64,000 nt of DNA from an uncultured Prevotella sp. (lineage in GTDB: Bacteria > Bacteroidota > Bacteroidia > Bacteroidales > Bacteroidaceae). This document shows positions 51,991 through 63,354 of the stretch, in pieces. Both the position numbers and the translations under genes were made by a program. The stretch covers positions 1 through 64,000 of the forward strand of contig CAJJWN010000008.1 in assembly GCA_905196835.1 (NCBI GenBank). The letters are read 5' to 3'. Within the stretch, counting starts at the first letter, position 1. Every line of letters begins with the position of its first letter. The notes under the pieces were generated by a model. It saw only the letters and a list, made by a program, of their open reading frames with translations. It was not told where the DNA came from and did not search any database.

Positions 51991-53233
51991 AAGGATATAC
52001 ATGCCCGTGCTGCTTTGCGCCATGCTGGCGGCTGTCTGCCTGTCGGCGTGCAGCACTGACGACGCTGTTCCGTCTCCCGGCGACGGCTCTTCGGGCCTCC
52101 GCTTTTCTGTAAACGGGGTGCAGACAAGGCTCGGATACAACTTTGAACACACCACATTCGACGACGGCGAGACCATAGGCTGCGTAATAGCCGAGGTAAA
52201 CGGCGGCAGGGAGACCTTTCTTTGCAACTCCAAGTGGACGTACCGCGCAAACGACGGAATGCTCATTTTGCAGGAAGATAACGATTATGTAGCCAAAGAC
52301 CAGTCGGATAAGTCCTTGCTGACTTTGGGCAAGGACGCTAAAACCCTTAAGTTCTGCTTCTATTATCCGTATGTGGACGGCAACTTGTTGCAGGACGATT
52401 ATAAGAAAGTTGTTGAAAGTTCGGATGGTTATAAATATAAACTTTTGGAATATCCTAATTGTGCAACAGCTGAGACAACCATACCTTCTTCTGCAACTGA
52501 CTATAATTGGAACTCTATAACTTTGGTAGGTGAAGTATCAAGCGCAGACCAACAAGGTTATAATGGTGATTGTAACAAATACGGTTGGAGTGCTTATCCT
52601 TGTTTTGTCAACCATACGCAGGGAGATATAACAGCGGCAGGTGAGAATAACGACAAGCGTCTTCAAAACAGCGATTTTCTTTGGGGTGCTTCTCCTGATA
52701 TAAACATGAATGTTAAAAGGACGGTCAATTTGTATTTCAAGAAGAAAACCGCAACCATATTGGTTTATAGCGAAACACTGCTTGACGATGTTTATTTTGC
52801 AGTAGGTAATGGCGAAGGAACAAGTCTGATAAGGGGCAATTATATAGATTTGGCTACGGGGACGCTCGGCGTTTACGATGACCCCAACCCATATTATGAA
52901 CCTTCTGTACAAAAGAAAGCCAAATATTTTAATTCTGATGAGCGTATCGTCCCTTGTTATAGAGGGCTGAATGTGTCAGAGGGCTGTAATTATTATTTTT
53001 ATAGAATTGTGTTGCCTGCCCAGACAGGTTGCAATTTCAAGATGCATATAAAGATAGGTGACACGGTGGATAAGGATATAAACTTATCTGAAGAAAACAA
53101 CCTGACAGAATTGAAGGAAGGCTATCTTTATTCAATTCGCATTTCGAAGGACGGAAGAACCGTTATACGCATCAACGATTGGAAAGACGGTGAGGGCGGA
53201 ACTCTTGAGGAACTGCCAACTACAGAACCTTGA
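51980..53233 (+). CDS. Fimbrillin-family lipoprotein 2, mosaic composition
   Basis: 417 residues. Lipobox CLSACSTDDAV, then VNGVQTRLGYNFEHTTFDDG and ETIGCVIAEVNGG. The C-terminal YSIRISKDGRTVIRINDWKD is the usual closing strand. Base use changes within the gene: the first 280 bp are GC-rich like upstream genes, and from about 52260 the third positions become AT-rich and stay so through the next gene. The start at 51980 overlaps the preceding gene by 11 bp; an upstream in-frame start at 51950 is less likely. Confidence 0.83.
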   Translation: MNTKRIYMPVLLCAMLAAVCLSACSTDDAVPSPGDGSSGLRFSVNGVQTRLGYNFEHTTFDDGETIGCVIAEVNGGRETFLCNSKWTYRANDGMLILQEDNDYVAKDQSDKSLLTLGKDAKTLKFCFYYPYVDGNLLQDDYKKVVESSDGYKYKLLEYPNCATAETTIPSSATDYNWNSITLVGEVSSADQQGYNGDCNKYGWSAYPCFVNHTQGDITAAGENNDKRLQNSDFLWGASPDINMNVKRTVNLYFKKKTATILVYSETLLDDVYFAVGNGEGTSLIRGNYIDLATGTLGVYDDPNPYYEPSVQKKAKYFNSDERIVPCYRGLNVSEGCNYYFYRIVLPAQTGCNFKMHIKIGDTVDKDINLSEENNLTELKEGYLYSIRISKDGRTVIRINDWKDGEGGTLEELPTTEP

Positions 53234-53251
53234 CAAACATAAAATATAGAC

Positions 53252-55870
53252 ATGGAGCGTAACATATATTATCAATTTATAACTGCTTTTCTGTTTGTAT
53301 TTGCAATGTCGGCCTGTTCTGATGATATTATCATGCAAGACAGTAAAACAGGCATTGATGGTACAGACGATAATTGGGCACAATACGATTTCGTGTTGGA
53401 TGAGCCTGACGGCGTGGCTACTCGTGTAAGTTATGAAACGGGCAAACGTTCTTATTTCGAGGATGGAGACGAAGTGGGAGTGTATGTCGTGAATAAAGAT
53501 GGTAGTTCTGTGAACGTGCCCAATAATAGCAATGTCCGTTACACAGTACGCACTGTAACCCATTTGGATAATAGAGAGACGCGTCAGGTGTTGATTCCTG
53601 CTGACCCGAATGTGGCTGTAACCAAGAGTTCTGAATATCGCTACGTGCTTTATTATCCATTTGTAGCTGACATGACGCTTGCATCTTTGAAAGATTATAC
53701 TCACAGCATAAGGCTCAATCAGGGTGAGGTGGGGGCTTATGAGGCTTCCGACTTGTTGTGGTGCTACTATACTCCGCCGACCGATACAGACGCTTATGAA
53801 GTTAGTTTTGACCACGCCATGGCGCAAATAGTAATAGAATTAGGTGGAATATATGTTCCTGATGTTGATGAGTCGTCGGCTGTAAAGTTGTTGAATATGC
53901 CGACAAAGGCGGAAAGGATTAACTTGGTTCAGCCTTTGGATAAGTTAAAGTATAATCCAATCTTTCCCCAAACAGACGAAAATATGGAAATATCGTCGTG
54001 GCTGTTTGGAAAAGGAGCTGCTGAAGACAATCTGCAATACCGGGCGTGTGTGCCGGCACACACAATAAATGCGGATAACCCTGTTGTAAGGGTGTATTAC
54101 AATCAAGCCGAATATAAGGATTATAAGATAGGCAAAGACCTCGAGCTGAAGCCCGGTTACACATATACTTTTACGCTTAGCAAAGAAGGGGTAACGGTGA
54201 TTGACATCAATGATGACGACTCTTGGGTGCTTGATGTGCTTGACCCTGATACAGGGGAGCCGGTAGGTTTGCTGTGCAGGGAATATTTAAGGTATCAGCC
54301 GCAAATTCCTGTTGATGCGTACACTGAGCCGGATAAGCCGACCGGTACAATTGTTTCGGGGGATAAGAAGGCGATAAACTCACAGGCATGGGTGTTTTAT
54401 GCCTTGCAGGACGACGGCAAAACGCCGGAACTTGGGCGTGGAACGGTTCTCCGTTTCATTTACGATGTACATGAAAACAGGAATAATGTGTTGGATGCAG
54501 CGCATTTCTGGCCTTTGCCGCACACCCAACCTGAAAACGAAGTACATCAAGGATTGTTCACGCCTGAGCATGGTTTCAAGTGGATTAAAAGCCCGTCACC
54601 GGCAAGTAACGGGAATTATTATGGTGTAAGTTCAAGTGAAGTGGATGAGTCTTTGCTTGCAGATGAGGAGAAAGAGGTTAATTATTATATGCATGGTGGC
54701 ACTGTGGTGTGGGATGGAACTAATGACAAAATCAGCAGTTTCATACCTGTAGACGATGCTCCCACCAACGACTTGGCAAAACAGAACGGGCATATAGCCA
54801 TAGACCCGGAGACAAAAGAGGCAAAGGTCAGTTACGCTTCCATTTCAAGGACTGATTTTAATAAAGACGTTGATGGGAAAAAAGTAGCCGTACTGGTGCC
54901 TCGTAACCTGGTAGACACACGCATGAATGAGGACGGCGAGAATGAAACTACATTGTACCCGTTGGTGAAAATCGGGTATAACCAGTTCTGGATATCAAAG
55001 CCTTTCCATGCGAAGACGCTTACTGACGGGACGCAGTTGCCTTGTTACAACCAAAAGGGAACGGCCGGTAATGAAAAACCGGCAGCTGTGACATTTAATG
55101 ATAATGATTATGTTGATGCCGGATATATTTATCCTTTTGCCAAGAACGTGCAAAAGGCAGATGGCACAAGCACGACTTACGACCCTTATAACGACCCCGT
55201 AGAGATGGCCGGGCCGCAAGGGACGGAGTGGGACGGCAGGACAAGTACATACCGCCCGGCGCCTTTGTACAACAAGTTGGCAGTGGAAAATTCACGTTTT
55301 GTCCCTGTTCCACAAAGCAGTGAATACGAGTATTTGATGCCTACCGCCGATGAGTTCATGTCGATGGTTGATTATTTTGGTTATGGTTTTGCCGCCAAGT
55401 TGTGTACACGCGAGATTGCGCGAAGTACGGGTGCGCGGTCTTGGGCTTATGACAGATATACGGCAATTATGCGAGGTGAAACGTATAGTAATAACGCAGG
55501 TTTCTATACGGCCAATATCAGTGGGTTCAATCTGCGCCCGATGGGGTCTTTCTCCCATTTGGTAAAAGATGGAAGTTCCATAGGAAAAAGTGCGGCTGTA
55601 ATCTTAAAGTCGCAGGCTTCGGTGTCTCCTAACAGTGTTGCGCATATATCGTTCGAGTCTTATGACCCATGGAAGGACAATCCCGAGGTGGACTTTTTCA
55701 TGAGAGAAGACCTTAATTATGGTAATTATTACACAGAATATTTTGCTCAAGTGCGTTTGTTGATGCGTTTCACTCATCCTACAAGCGGTAACGCAGCCGT
55801 GCGTTCCGCCACGAGGGGTGGCGGCGGTAAGGCCAAGTCGCGCAACGTGTGGGTGCAGCTGGTGCCGTAG
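53252..55870 (+). CDS. Large fimbrillin-family lipoprotein, candidate tip adhesin
   Basis: 872 residues. Lipobox FAMSACSDDIIM, then a fimbrillin-like first third (GVATRVSYETGKRSYFEDGD, EVGVYVVNKDGSSVNV, TYTFTLSKEGVTVIDINDDD). The remaining 500 residues are a different module with aromatic-rich segments (IGYNQFWISKPFHAKTLTDG, YEYLMPTADEFMSMVDYFGY, ISGFNLRPMGSFS), reminiscent of C-type-lectin-like or formylglycine-type folds but not firmly recognised. The AT-rich composition changes back near the end (about 55790). Last and largest gene of the locus, which suits a tip adhesin. Confidence 0.8.
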   Translation: MERNIYYQFITAFLFVFAMSACSDDIIMQDSKTGIDGTDDNWAQYDFVLDEPDGVATRVSYETGKRSYFEDGDEVGVYVVNKDGSSVNVPNNSNVRYTVRTVTHLDNRETRQVLIPADPNVAVTKSSEYRYVLYYPFVADMTLASLKDYTHSIRLNQGEVGAYEASDLLWCYYTPPTDTDAYEVSFDHAMAQIVIELGGIYVPDVDESSAVKLLNMPTKAERINLVQPLDKLKYNPIFPQTDENMEISSWLFGKGAAEDNLQYRACVPAHTINADNPVVRVYYNQAEYKDYKIGKDLELKPGYTYTFTLSKEGVTVIDINDDDSWVLDVLDPDTGEPVGLLCREYLRYQPQIPVDAYTEPDKPTGTIVSGDKKAINSQAWVFYALQDDGKTPELGRGTVLRFIYDVHENRNNVLDAAHFWPLPHTQPENEVHQGLFTPEHGFKWIKSPSPASNGNYYGVSSSEVDESLLADEEKEVNYYMHGGTVVWDGTNDKISSFIPVDDAPTNDLAKQNGHIAIDPETKEAKVSYASISRTDFNKDVDGKKVAVLVPRNLVDTRMNEDGENETTLYPLVKIGYNQFWISKPFHAKTLTDGTQLPCYNQKGTAGNEKPAAVTFNDNDYVDAGYIYPFAKNVQKADGTSTTYDPYNDPVEMAGPQGTEWDGRTSTYRPAPLYNKLAVENSRFVPVPQSSEYEYLMPTADEFMSMVDYFGYGFAAKLCTREIARSTGARSWAYDRYTAIMRGETYSNNAGFYTANISGFNLRPMGSFSHLVKDGSSIGKSAAVILKSQASVSPNSVAHISFESYDPWKDNPEVDFFMREDLNYGNYYTEYFAQVRLLMRFTHPTSGNAAVRSATRGGGGKAKSRNVWVQLVP

Positions 55871-55900
55871 CCTGAGGCGCGCGGCGCGCTGGCGAAATAT

Positions 55901-56010
55901 GGTTTGCCGTCTTTCGCATTGTAAAAGGCCGTCAATTGCACGCTAAAATGCCGTCTTTCGCATTGCGAAAGACGGCATTTTGCAACATGTTGAGTATTAG
56001 GCTGTTGCGC
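55901..56010. repeat. Four-module element L (modules 55901-55988)
   Basis: Modules begin at 55901, 55923, 55945 and 55967 with cores GGTTTGCCGTCTTTC, AAAAGGCCGTCAATT, AAAATGCCGTCTTTC and GAAAGACGGCATTTT. The flank GTTGAGTATTAGGCTGTTGC faces malQ. Confidence 0.9.
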
Positions 56011-56096
56011 CGCCGATAGCCGGGCAGTGTAAACGTTTGCATCCTTAAAAGGGGTAAACAGCGCTTTTTTGCGTCCGCATGAACTGTTTTTATATG

Positions 56097-56104
56097 TATC
56101 TTTG
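56097..56104 (+). promoter_or_regulatory. Probable -7 box of the malQ promoter
   Basis: TATCTTTG 25 bp before the malQ ATG; a TTTG lies about 25 bp further upstream, a longer spacing than usual. Confidence 0.5.
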
Positions 56105-56129
56105 AGGCGTAATTAAAGACTTGTTACCT

Positions 56130-58832
56130 ATGAACATACTATTGAACGTCATTTACGGCACGAGTTTCGGCGAGGAACTTGTACTCAACCTGATAACAGG
56201 AACGGGCGAGGGGACGATGCTGTCTACGCCTTACCGTATGCGGACTGCGGACGGCCGCGAGTGGGCGTGCAACCTGAAGCTCGACCTGAAGAAAGGCACT
56301 CACATCGATTACTATTACAGCGTGGTGCGCGGCGAGGACAACGTGGTAAGGCGCGAATGGCTTGTAGAGCCTCACCGCCTTGAAATCAACGCCCTGCGCG
56401 GCGACAGCGTCACCGTGTACGACCACTGGCTCGACATGCCCGAGGACGCTTACCTGTACACGTCGGCCTTTACGGACTGCATCCGCCGCCGCAAGATGCG
56501 CCTCGTGCCGCTTAGCGACTATCCCGTGACGGTGCGCCTCAAGGTGCGCGCGCCGCAGCTCTCCGGCCGCCAGGTGCTCAAGATTGTGGGCAATGACGAT
56601 GCGCTCGGGGCGTGGGACGTGCTCAAGGCCGTGCCCATGGTGGAGCACAACTATAACGAATGGCTCGTTGACATAGACGCTACGAAGCTGCGTTCAGGCG
56701 TGTTTTATTTCAAGTTTGTGGCCGTAGATGTGGCCGACCCGGCCGATGTCGTGTGGGAAAACGGCGACAACCGCCGCGTAGAGCTGCCACAGTCGCTTAA
56801 AGACGGCGGCGTGGTGGTCTACGAGTTGGACAAGGCCTCGTTCCCCATATATAATGTAAGGTGCGCCGGTACGCAAGTGCCGGTGTTCTCGCTGCGCTCC
56901 AAGGCCAGCTTCGGCGTTGGCGACTTCGGCGACCTCAAGAAGATGATTGACTGGATGGCGATGACCCAGCAGCGCGTGCTCCAGCTCCTGCCAATCAACG
57001 ATACCACTACTACCCATACCTGGACTGACTCCTATCCGTACAGCAGTATCAGCATATTCGCCCTCCATCCTCAGTATGCCGACTTGGGCGCGCTGCCGCA
57101 AATAGAGGACGAGGCATTGAGAAGCAAGTTCGAGAGCCTGCGGCAGGAGCTTAACGCGCTGCCTAAAATCGACTATGAGCGCGTCAACAATGCCAAGACT
57201 GAATACTTGCAGGTGCTCTACCGACAGGAGGGCAAGGCCGTGCTGGCCTTTTCCGACTTCAAGACTTTCTTCGACGAGGCCGCCCATTGGCTTGTGCCCT
57301 ACGCCCAGTATTGCGCCCTGCGCGAGAAATACGGCACGGCCGACTTCGCCACTTGGCCCGACCATAACCACTTCGACGAGGCCGAGCGCAAGGCTCTTTC
57401 CAATCCGCGCACGGCGGCCTACAAGCAAGTGGCGTTCTATTATTACGTTCAATTCGTGCTCAACCGCCAGATGGCCGACGCCCATGCGTACGCACGCTCC
57501 AAGGGAGTGGTGCTCAAGGGCGACATACCCATCGGTGTTGACCGCCACGGGGCGGACGTATGGCAGGAGCCGCGTTACTTCAACCTTGACGGACAGGCCG
57601 GTGCCCCGCCCGACGACTTTTCCGTAAACGGCCAGAACTGGGGGCTTTCCACATATAATTGGGACGAGATGCTGCGCGACGGTTGCCGTTGGTGGATACG
57701 CCGTTTCGCCAACATGGCAAAGTTCTTTGACGCTTACCGCATAGACCATGTGCTCGGTTTCTTCCGCATTTGGGAAATCCCCATCGACTCCGTACACGGC
57801 CTTTTGGGCCAGTTCTCGCCGGCTCTCGGCATGACGAGAGAGGAAATAGAAGCCTACGGCCTGCGCTTCCAGGAGGAGCTGTTTACCGAGCCTTTCATCA
57901 CCGACTGGGTGCTCGAACGCATGTTCGGAGAGCGTGCCGCCATGGTGCGCGAGGCGTATCTCGTGCCCACTCACGACGGGCGTTACCGCATGAAGCCCGA
58001 GTTTGACACGCAACGCAAGGTTGAGGCTGCCTTCGCAGGCAAGACTTCGCAGGACGAATTCAACCTGCGCGACGGCCTGTACGCCCTCATCAGCGACGTG
58101 CTCTTCGTCCGCGACCACCGCGACCCGCACAAGTTTCACCCGAGGATATCCGTCCAGTTCGACTTCATCTACGAGTCCCTGTACGACAGCGACAAGTACC
58201 TTTTCAATAAAATTTACAACGATTACTACTACCGCCGCAACAACCAGTTCTGGTATCGGGAGGCTATGAACAAGCTGCCGAAGATTGTCGAGGCCACGCG
58301 TATGCTCGTATGCGCCGAAGACTTGGGCATGGTGCCCGACTGCGTGTCGTGGGTTATGGACGAGCTTAAAATCCTAAGCCTCGAAATCCAGTCGATGCCC
58401 AAGGACCCGAATGTGCGCTTCGGCGTGCTCTCGCGCAATCCTTACCGCTCCGTCTGCACCATATCCAGCCACGATACGCCCACGATGCGCCAGTGGTGGG
58501 ACGAAGACCCGGCGCGCACGCAGGACTATTTTAATAATGTGTTGCAGAAATATGGCGCCGCGCCTCATCCTCTTCCGGGCTGGCTCGCACGCGACATCGT
58601 GTCGCGCCACCTGCTCTGTCCCTCGATGCTTTGCATCCTCGCGCTGCAAGACTGGCTCGCTATCGACGAGAACATACGCCTCGCCGACGCCGATGCAGAG
58701 CGCATAAACGTGCCTTCCAACCCGCGTCATTACTGGCGTTACAGGATGCACGTCAATCTGGAAGACCTTATGGCGAACCATGAGTTCAGCCAGAACGTCA
58801 CCGACCTGGTGCGCGAGAGCGGACGAATGTAG
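56130..58832 (+). CDS. malQ: 4-alpha-glucanotransferase, DPE2-like, with N-terminal CBM20 domains
   Basis: Transfers glucan units between maltodextrins (GH77). 900 residues. The first 250 residues carry two starch-binding CBM20-like domains (LKVRAPQLSGRQVLKIVGND, ALGAWDVLKAVPM). The catalytic part has the nucleophile in YRIDHVLGFFRIWEIP (about Asp539), acid/base in CAEDLGMVPDCVSWV (about Glu730) and the third acid in SSHDTPTMRQWW (about Asp782). CBM20 pairs and the insertion place it in the DPE2 group known from plants and Bacteroidetes. First gene of the starch block; no signal peptide, so cytoplasmic. Confidence 0.95.
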   Translation: MNILLNVIYGTSFGEELVLNLITGTGEGTMLSTPYRMRTADGREWACNLKLDLKKGTHIDYYYSVVRGEDNVVRREWLVEPHRLEINALRGDSVTVYDHWLDMPEDAYLYTSAFTDCIRRRKMRLVPLSDYPVTVRLKVRAPQLSGRQVLKIVGNDDALGAWDVLKAVPMVEHNYNEWLVDIDATKLRSGVFYFKFVAVDVADPADVVWENGDNRRVELPQSLKDGGVVVYELDKASFPIYNVRCAGTQVPVFSLRSKASFGVGDFGDLKKMIDWMAMTQQRVLQLLPINDTTTTHTWTDSYPYSSISIFALHPQYADLGALPQIEDEALRSKFESLRQELNALPKIDYERVNNAKTEYLQVLYRQEGKAVLAFSDFKTFFDEAAHWLVPYAQYCALREKYGTADFATWPDHNHFDEAERKALSNPRTAAYKQVAFYYYVQFVLNRQMADAHAYARSKGVVLKGDIPIGVDRHGADVWQEPRYFNLDGQAGAPPDDFSVNGQNWGLSTYNWDEMLRDGCRWWIRRFANMAKFFDAYRIDHVLGFFRIWEIPIDSVHGLLGQFSPALGMTREEIEAYGLRFQEELFTEPFITDWVLERMFGERAAMVREAYLVPTHDGRYRMKPEFDTQRKVEAAFAGKTSQDEFNLRDGLYALISDVLFVRDHRDPHKFHPRISVQFDFIYESLYDSDKYLFNKIYNDYYYRRNNQFWYREAMNKLPKIVEATRMLVCAEDLGMVPDCVSWVMDELKILSLEIQSMPKDPNVRFGVLSRNPYRSVCTISSHDTPTMRQWWDEDPARTQDYFNNVLQKYGAAPHPLPGWLARDIVSRHLLCPSMLCILALQDWLAIDENIRLADADAERINVPSNPRHYWRYRMHVNLEDLMANHEFSQNVTDLVRESGRM

Positions 58833-58871
58833 GCCGAATGGATATTCTTGAAACAAAAATAAAAACCTTAA

Positions 58872-61001
<2,130 letters not shown>

Positions 61002-61009
61002 ATTTAAAT

Positions 61010-61213
61010 GGAAAGGAGTAGAGGAGTAAGGAGAGTAGGAGTAAGTAGATTGCTTGCCATCCTTCTCCATCCTCGCTGCCCAAAGACGCACCCCTTGTAG
61101 GGACATAATTCATTATGTCCGTACGTTTCGCAGAAACGTATTTTACAGCTATAGCTTGATACATACGCCTTTCCAAGGCGTGCGGACATAATGAATTATG
61201 TCCCTACAAAGGG
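61010..61213. repeat. GGAGTAAGGAG arm and REPIN-like palindrome, copy 3
   Basis: 61010-61046 is a purine-rich run of GGAGTA words. 61092-61213 is the third REPIN-like copy: 34-bp outer arms with two mismatches, inner hairpin arms ACGTTTC/GAAACGT, and a second hairpin ACGCCTT/AAGGCGT lengthened by two pairs relative to the other copies. With element M this accounts for the 61002-61348 gap. Confidence 0.85.
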
Positions 61214-61226
61214 TGATTTCGTATGT

Positions 61227-61334
61227 AAAAGGCCACCTTTTACTTTCTAAAAGGCCGTCTTTTACCTTACGAAAGGCCACCTTTTGCAGGCCGAAAGACG
61301 GCCTTTTGCAAAACGCTGGAATACAAGACGTTAC
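61227..61334. repeat. Four-module element M (modules 61227-61314)
   Basis: Modules begin at 61227, 61249, 61271 and 61293, cores AAAAGGCCACCTTTT, AAAAGGCCGTCTTTT, GAAAGGCCACCTTTT and GAAAGACGGCCTTTT. The flank GCTGGAATACAAGACGTTAC ends 14 bp before the pullulanase ATG. Confidence 0.92.
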
Positions 61335-61348
61335 GAAACTGATAAATA

Positions 61349-63340
61349 ATGACTGATATGAAGATTACAAACCTGTTGCTTGCAGGCTTCCTTTCGCTGG
61401 CCATGGCTCAAGAAGCCGTTGCGCAAGAAGCTGCCACGCGTTTGGCGCGCAAGCCAAAGACACCGGTGGTTGACAGGCCTGTCTCGCTGTTCCGCTTCGC
61501 CGACGAGGTAAACTATTCGCCCAAGCAGACCACCTTCAAGCTGTTCGCCCCGAAGGATGCGGAGAGCGTCACGCTCAGCATCTACGCCGAAGGGCAGGGC
61601 GGCAAGCCGTTGCAAGAGATGATGATGTCCTATTCAAGTGCCGGATATTACACCGCCACGCTCGACGGCGACTGGAAAGGCAAGTTCTACACGTTCGACA
61701 TGGGGCGCGGCGAATGCCCCGGAGTGTTCGCCAAGGCCGTAGGAGTGAACGGACAAAGGGGTGCAATCGTTGACCTCGACGAGACCAATCCCGAGGGCTG
61801 GGACACCGACCGCATCACCGAAAAGGTGAAGATGACCGACCTCGTGATTTACGAGATGCACCACCGCGACTTCTCCATCGACCCGTCGTCGGGGCTGAAA
61901 TACAAGGGAAAGTTCCTCGCCCTGACAGAGCAGAAGGCCATAGACCACCTGAAACGGCTCGGTGTCAACGCCGTACACATACTGCCGTCATACGACTATG
62001 CGTCGGTTGACGAGACGAAGCTTGACACCCCGCAGTACAACTGGGGCTACGACCCGTTGAACTACAACGTGCCCGAAGGCTCGTATTCCACCGACCCCTA
62101 TACTCCGACTACGCGCATACGCGAGTTCAAAGAGATGGTACGCGCCCTGCACAAAGCCGGCATCCGCGTAATACTCGACGTGGTTTACAACCATACTTTC
62201 AACATTGACGGCAGCAATTTCCAGCGTACTTATCCCGACGTTTTCTACCGCAAGACGGCTGACGGCAAGTGGTCTGACGGCTCGGGCTGCGGCAACGAGA
62301 CGGCCAGCGACCGCGAGCCGATGCGTCAGTTCATGCTCCAGTCGATGCGTTACTGGGTTGACGAGTACCATATCGACGGCTTCCGTGTAGACCTGATGGG
62401 CGTGCATGACATCGAGACAATGAACCAAATACGCGCCATGTTCAACCGCGACTTCCCCGCAACGTTCATCTACGGCGAGGGCTGGAGCGCAGGCACGTGC
62501 GCCTATCCGTTGGATAAGCTTGCCGTGAAGGCCAACATCGGGCAGATGCCCGGCATCGCGGCGTTCGGCGACGAGATGCGCGACGCGCTGCGCGGGCCGT
62601 TCAGCGACGACACCAAGGGCGCGTTCTTAGCCGGTCTGCCGGGCAACGAGGAGAGCCTGAAGTTCGGTATCGCCGGGGCAATAAGCCATTCGCAAGTAGA
62701 CATGACGAAGGTTAATTACAGCAAGGAGGCATGGGCTTTGCAGCCCTGGCAGGCCATAAGCTACGTCAGTTGCCATGACGACATGTGCCTTGTTGACCGC
62801 CTACGCGCCAGCATTCCCGGCATTGGGCAGGACGAACTCATACGACTCGACCTCCTGGCGCAGACCGCTGTGTTCACCAGTCAGGGCGTTCCGTTCATCC
62901 TTTCGGGCGAAGAGATGCTGCGAGACAAGAAGGGCGTACACAACAGTTTCAACTCCCCTGACAGCATCAACCGTCTGGAATGGACCAACTTGGAGAAATA
63001 TCCGCAGGTGTTCAGCTATTACAGCAACCTCATCTTGATGCGTAAGAACCACCCGGCGTTCCGCCTTGGCGATGCCGAATGCGTGCGCAAGCACCTCGAG
63101 TTCCTGCCCGTGCAGGACTGCCTCGTGGCTTTCCGCCTGAAGGGCAACCCCAAGGGCGACTCCTGGAAGAACATAATTGTAATACTTAACTCCGCCAAAC
63201 AGGCGCGCAGCGTTGACATTCCGCAGGGCAACTACACCGTAGTCTGCCGCGACGGGGTAATCAACGAGGCCGGACTCGGTACCGTAACAGGCTCTCAAGT
63301 CAGCGTCCCGGCGCAGTCGGCGGTAATCTTGCATGAATAA
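61349..63340 (+). CDS. Type I pullulanase (GH13)
   Basis: Debranching enzyme cutting alpha-1,6 bonds. 663 residues with a signal peptide (ITNLLLAGFLSLAMAQEAVA), a CBM48-like N-terminal domain (TTFKLFAPKDAESVTLSIYA), the pullulanase hallmark YNWGYDP, and GH13 regions: VILDVVYNHTF, GFRVDLMGVHD (nucleophile Asp348), IYGEGWSAG (acid/base Glu377), SYVSCHDDMCL (Asp477). An alternative start is at 61358. It sits between the GH97 gene and another GH13 gene, as part of the starch block. Confidence 0.94.
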   Translation: MTDMKITNLLLAGFLSLAMAQEAVAQEAATRLARKPKTPVVDRPVSLFRFADEVNYSPKQTTFKLFAPKDAESVTLSIYAEGQGGKPLQEMMMSYSSAGYYTATLDGDWKGKFYTFDMGRGECPGVFAKAVGVNGQRGAIVDLDETNPEGWDTDRITEKVKMTDLVIYEMHHRDFSIDPSSGLKYKGKFLALTEQKAIDHLKRLGVNAVHILPSYDYASVDETKLDTPQYNWGYDPLNYNVPEGSYSTDPYTPTTRIREFKEMVRALHKAGIRVILDVVYNHTFNIDGSNFQRTYPDVFYRKTADGKWSDGSGCGNETASDREPMRQFMLQSMRYWVDEYHIDGFRVDLMGVHDIETMNQIRAMFNRDFPATFIYGEGWSAGTCAYPLDKLAVKANIGQMPGIAAFGDEMRDALRGPFSDDTKGAFLAGLPGNEESLKFGIAGAISHSQVDMTKVNYSKEAWALQPWQAISYVSCHDDMCLVDRLRASIPGIGQDELIRLDLLAQTAVFTSQGVPFILSGEEMLRDKKGVHNSFNSPDSINRLEWTNLEKYPQVFSYYSNLILMRKNHPAFRLGDAECVRKHLEFLPVQDCLVAFRLKGNPKGDSWKNIIVILNSAKQARSVDIPQGNYTVVCRDGVINEAGLGTVTGSQVSVPAQSAVILHE

Positions 63341-63354
63341 AAAACAATCACAAT

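Noticed and set aside
56694..58139. Long minus-strand reading frame (481 codons) opposite malQ
   Set aside because: It is the complement of a GC-rich, strongly supported CDS; the product has no recognisable family and malQ motifs lie across it.
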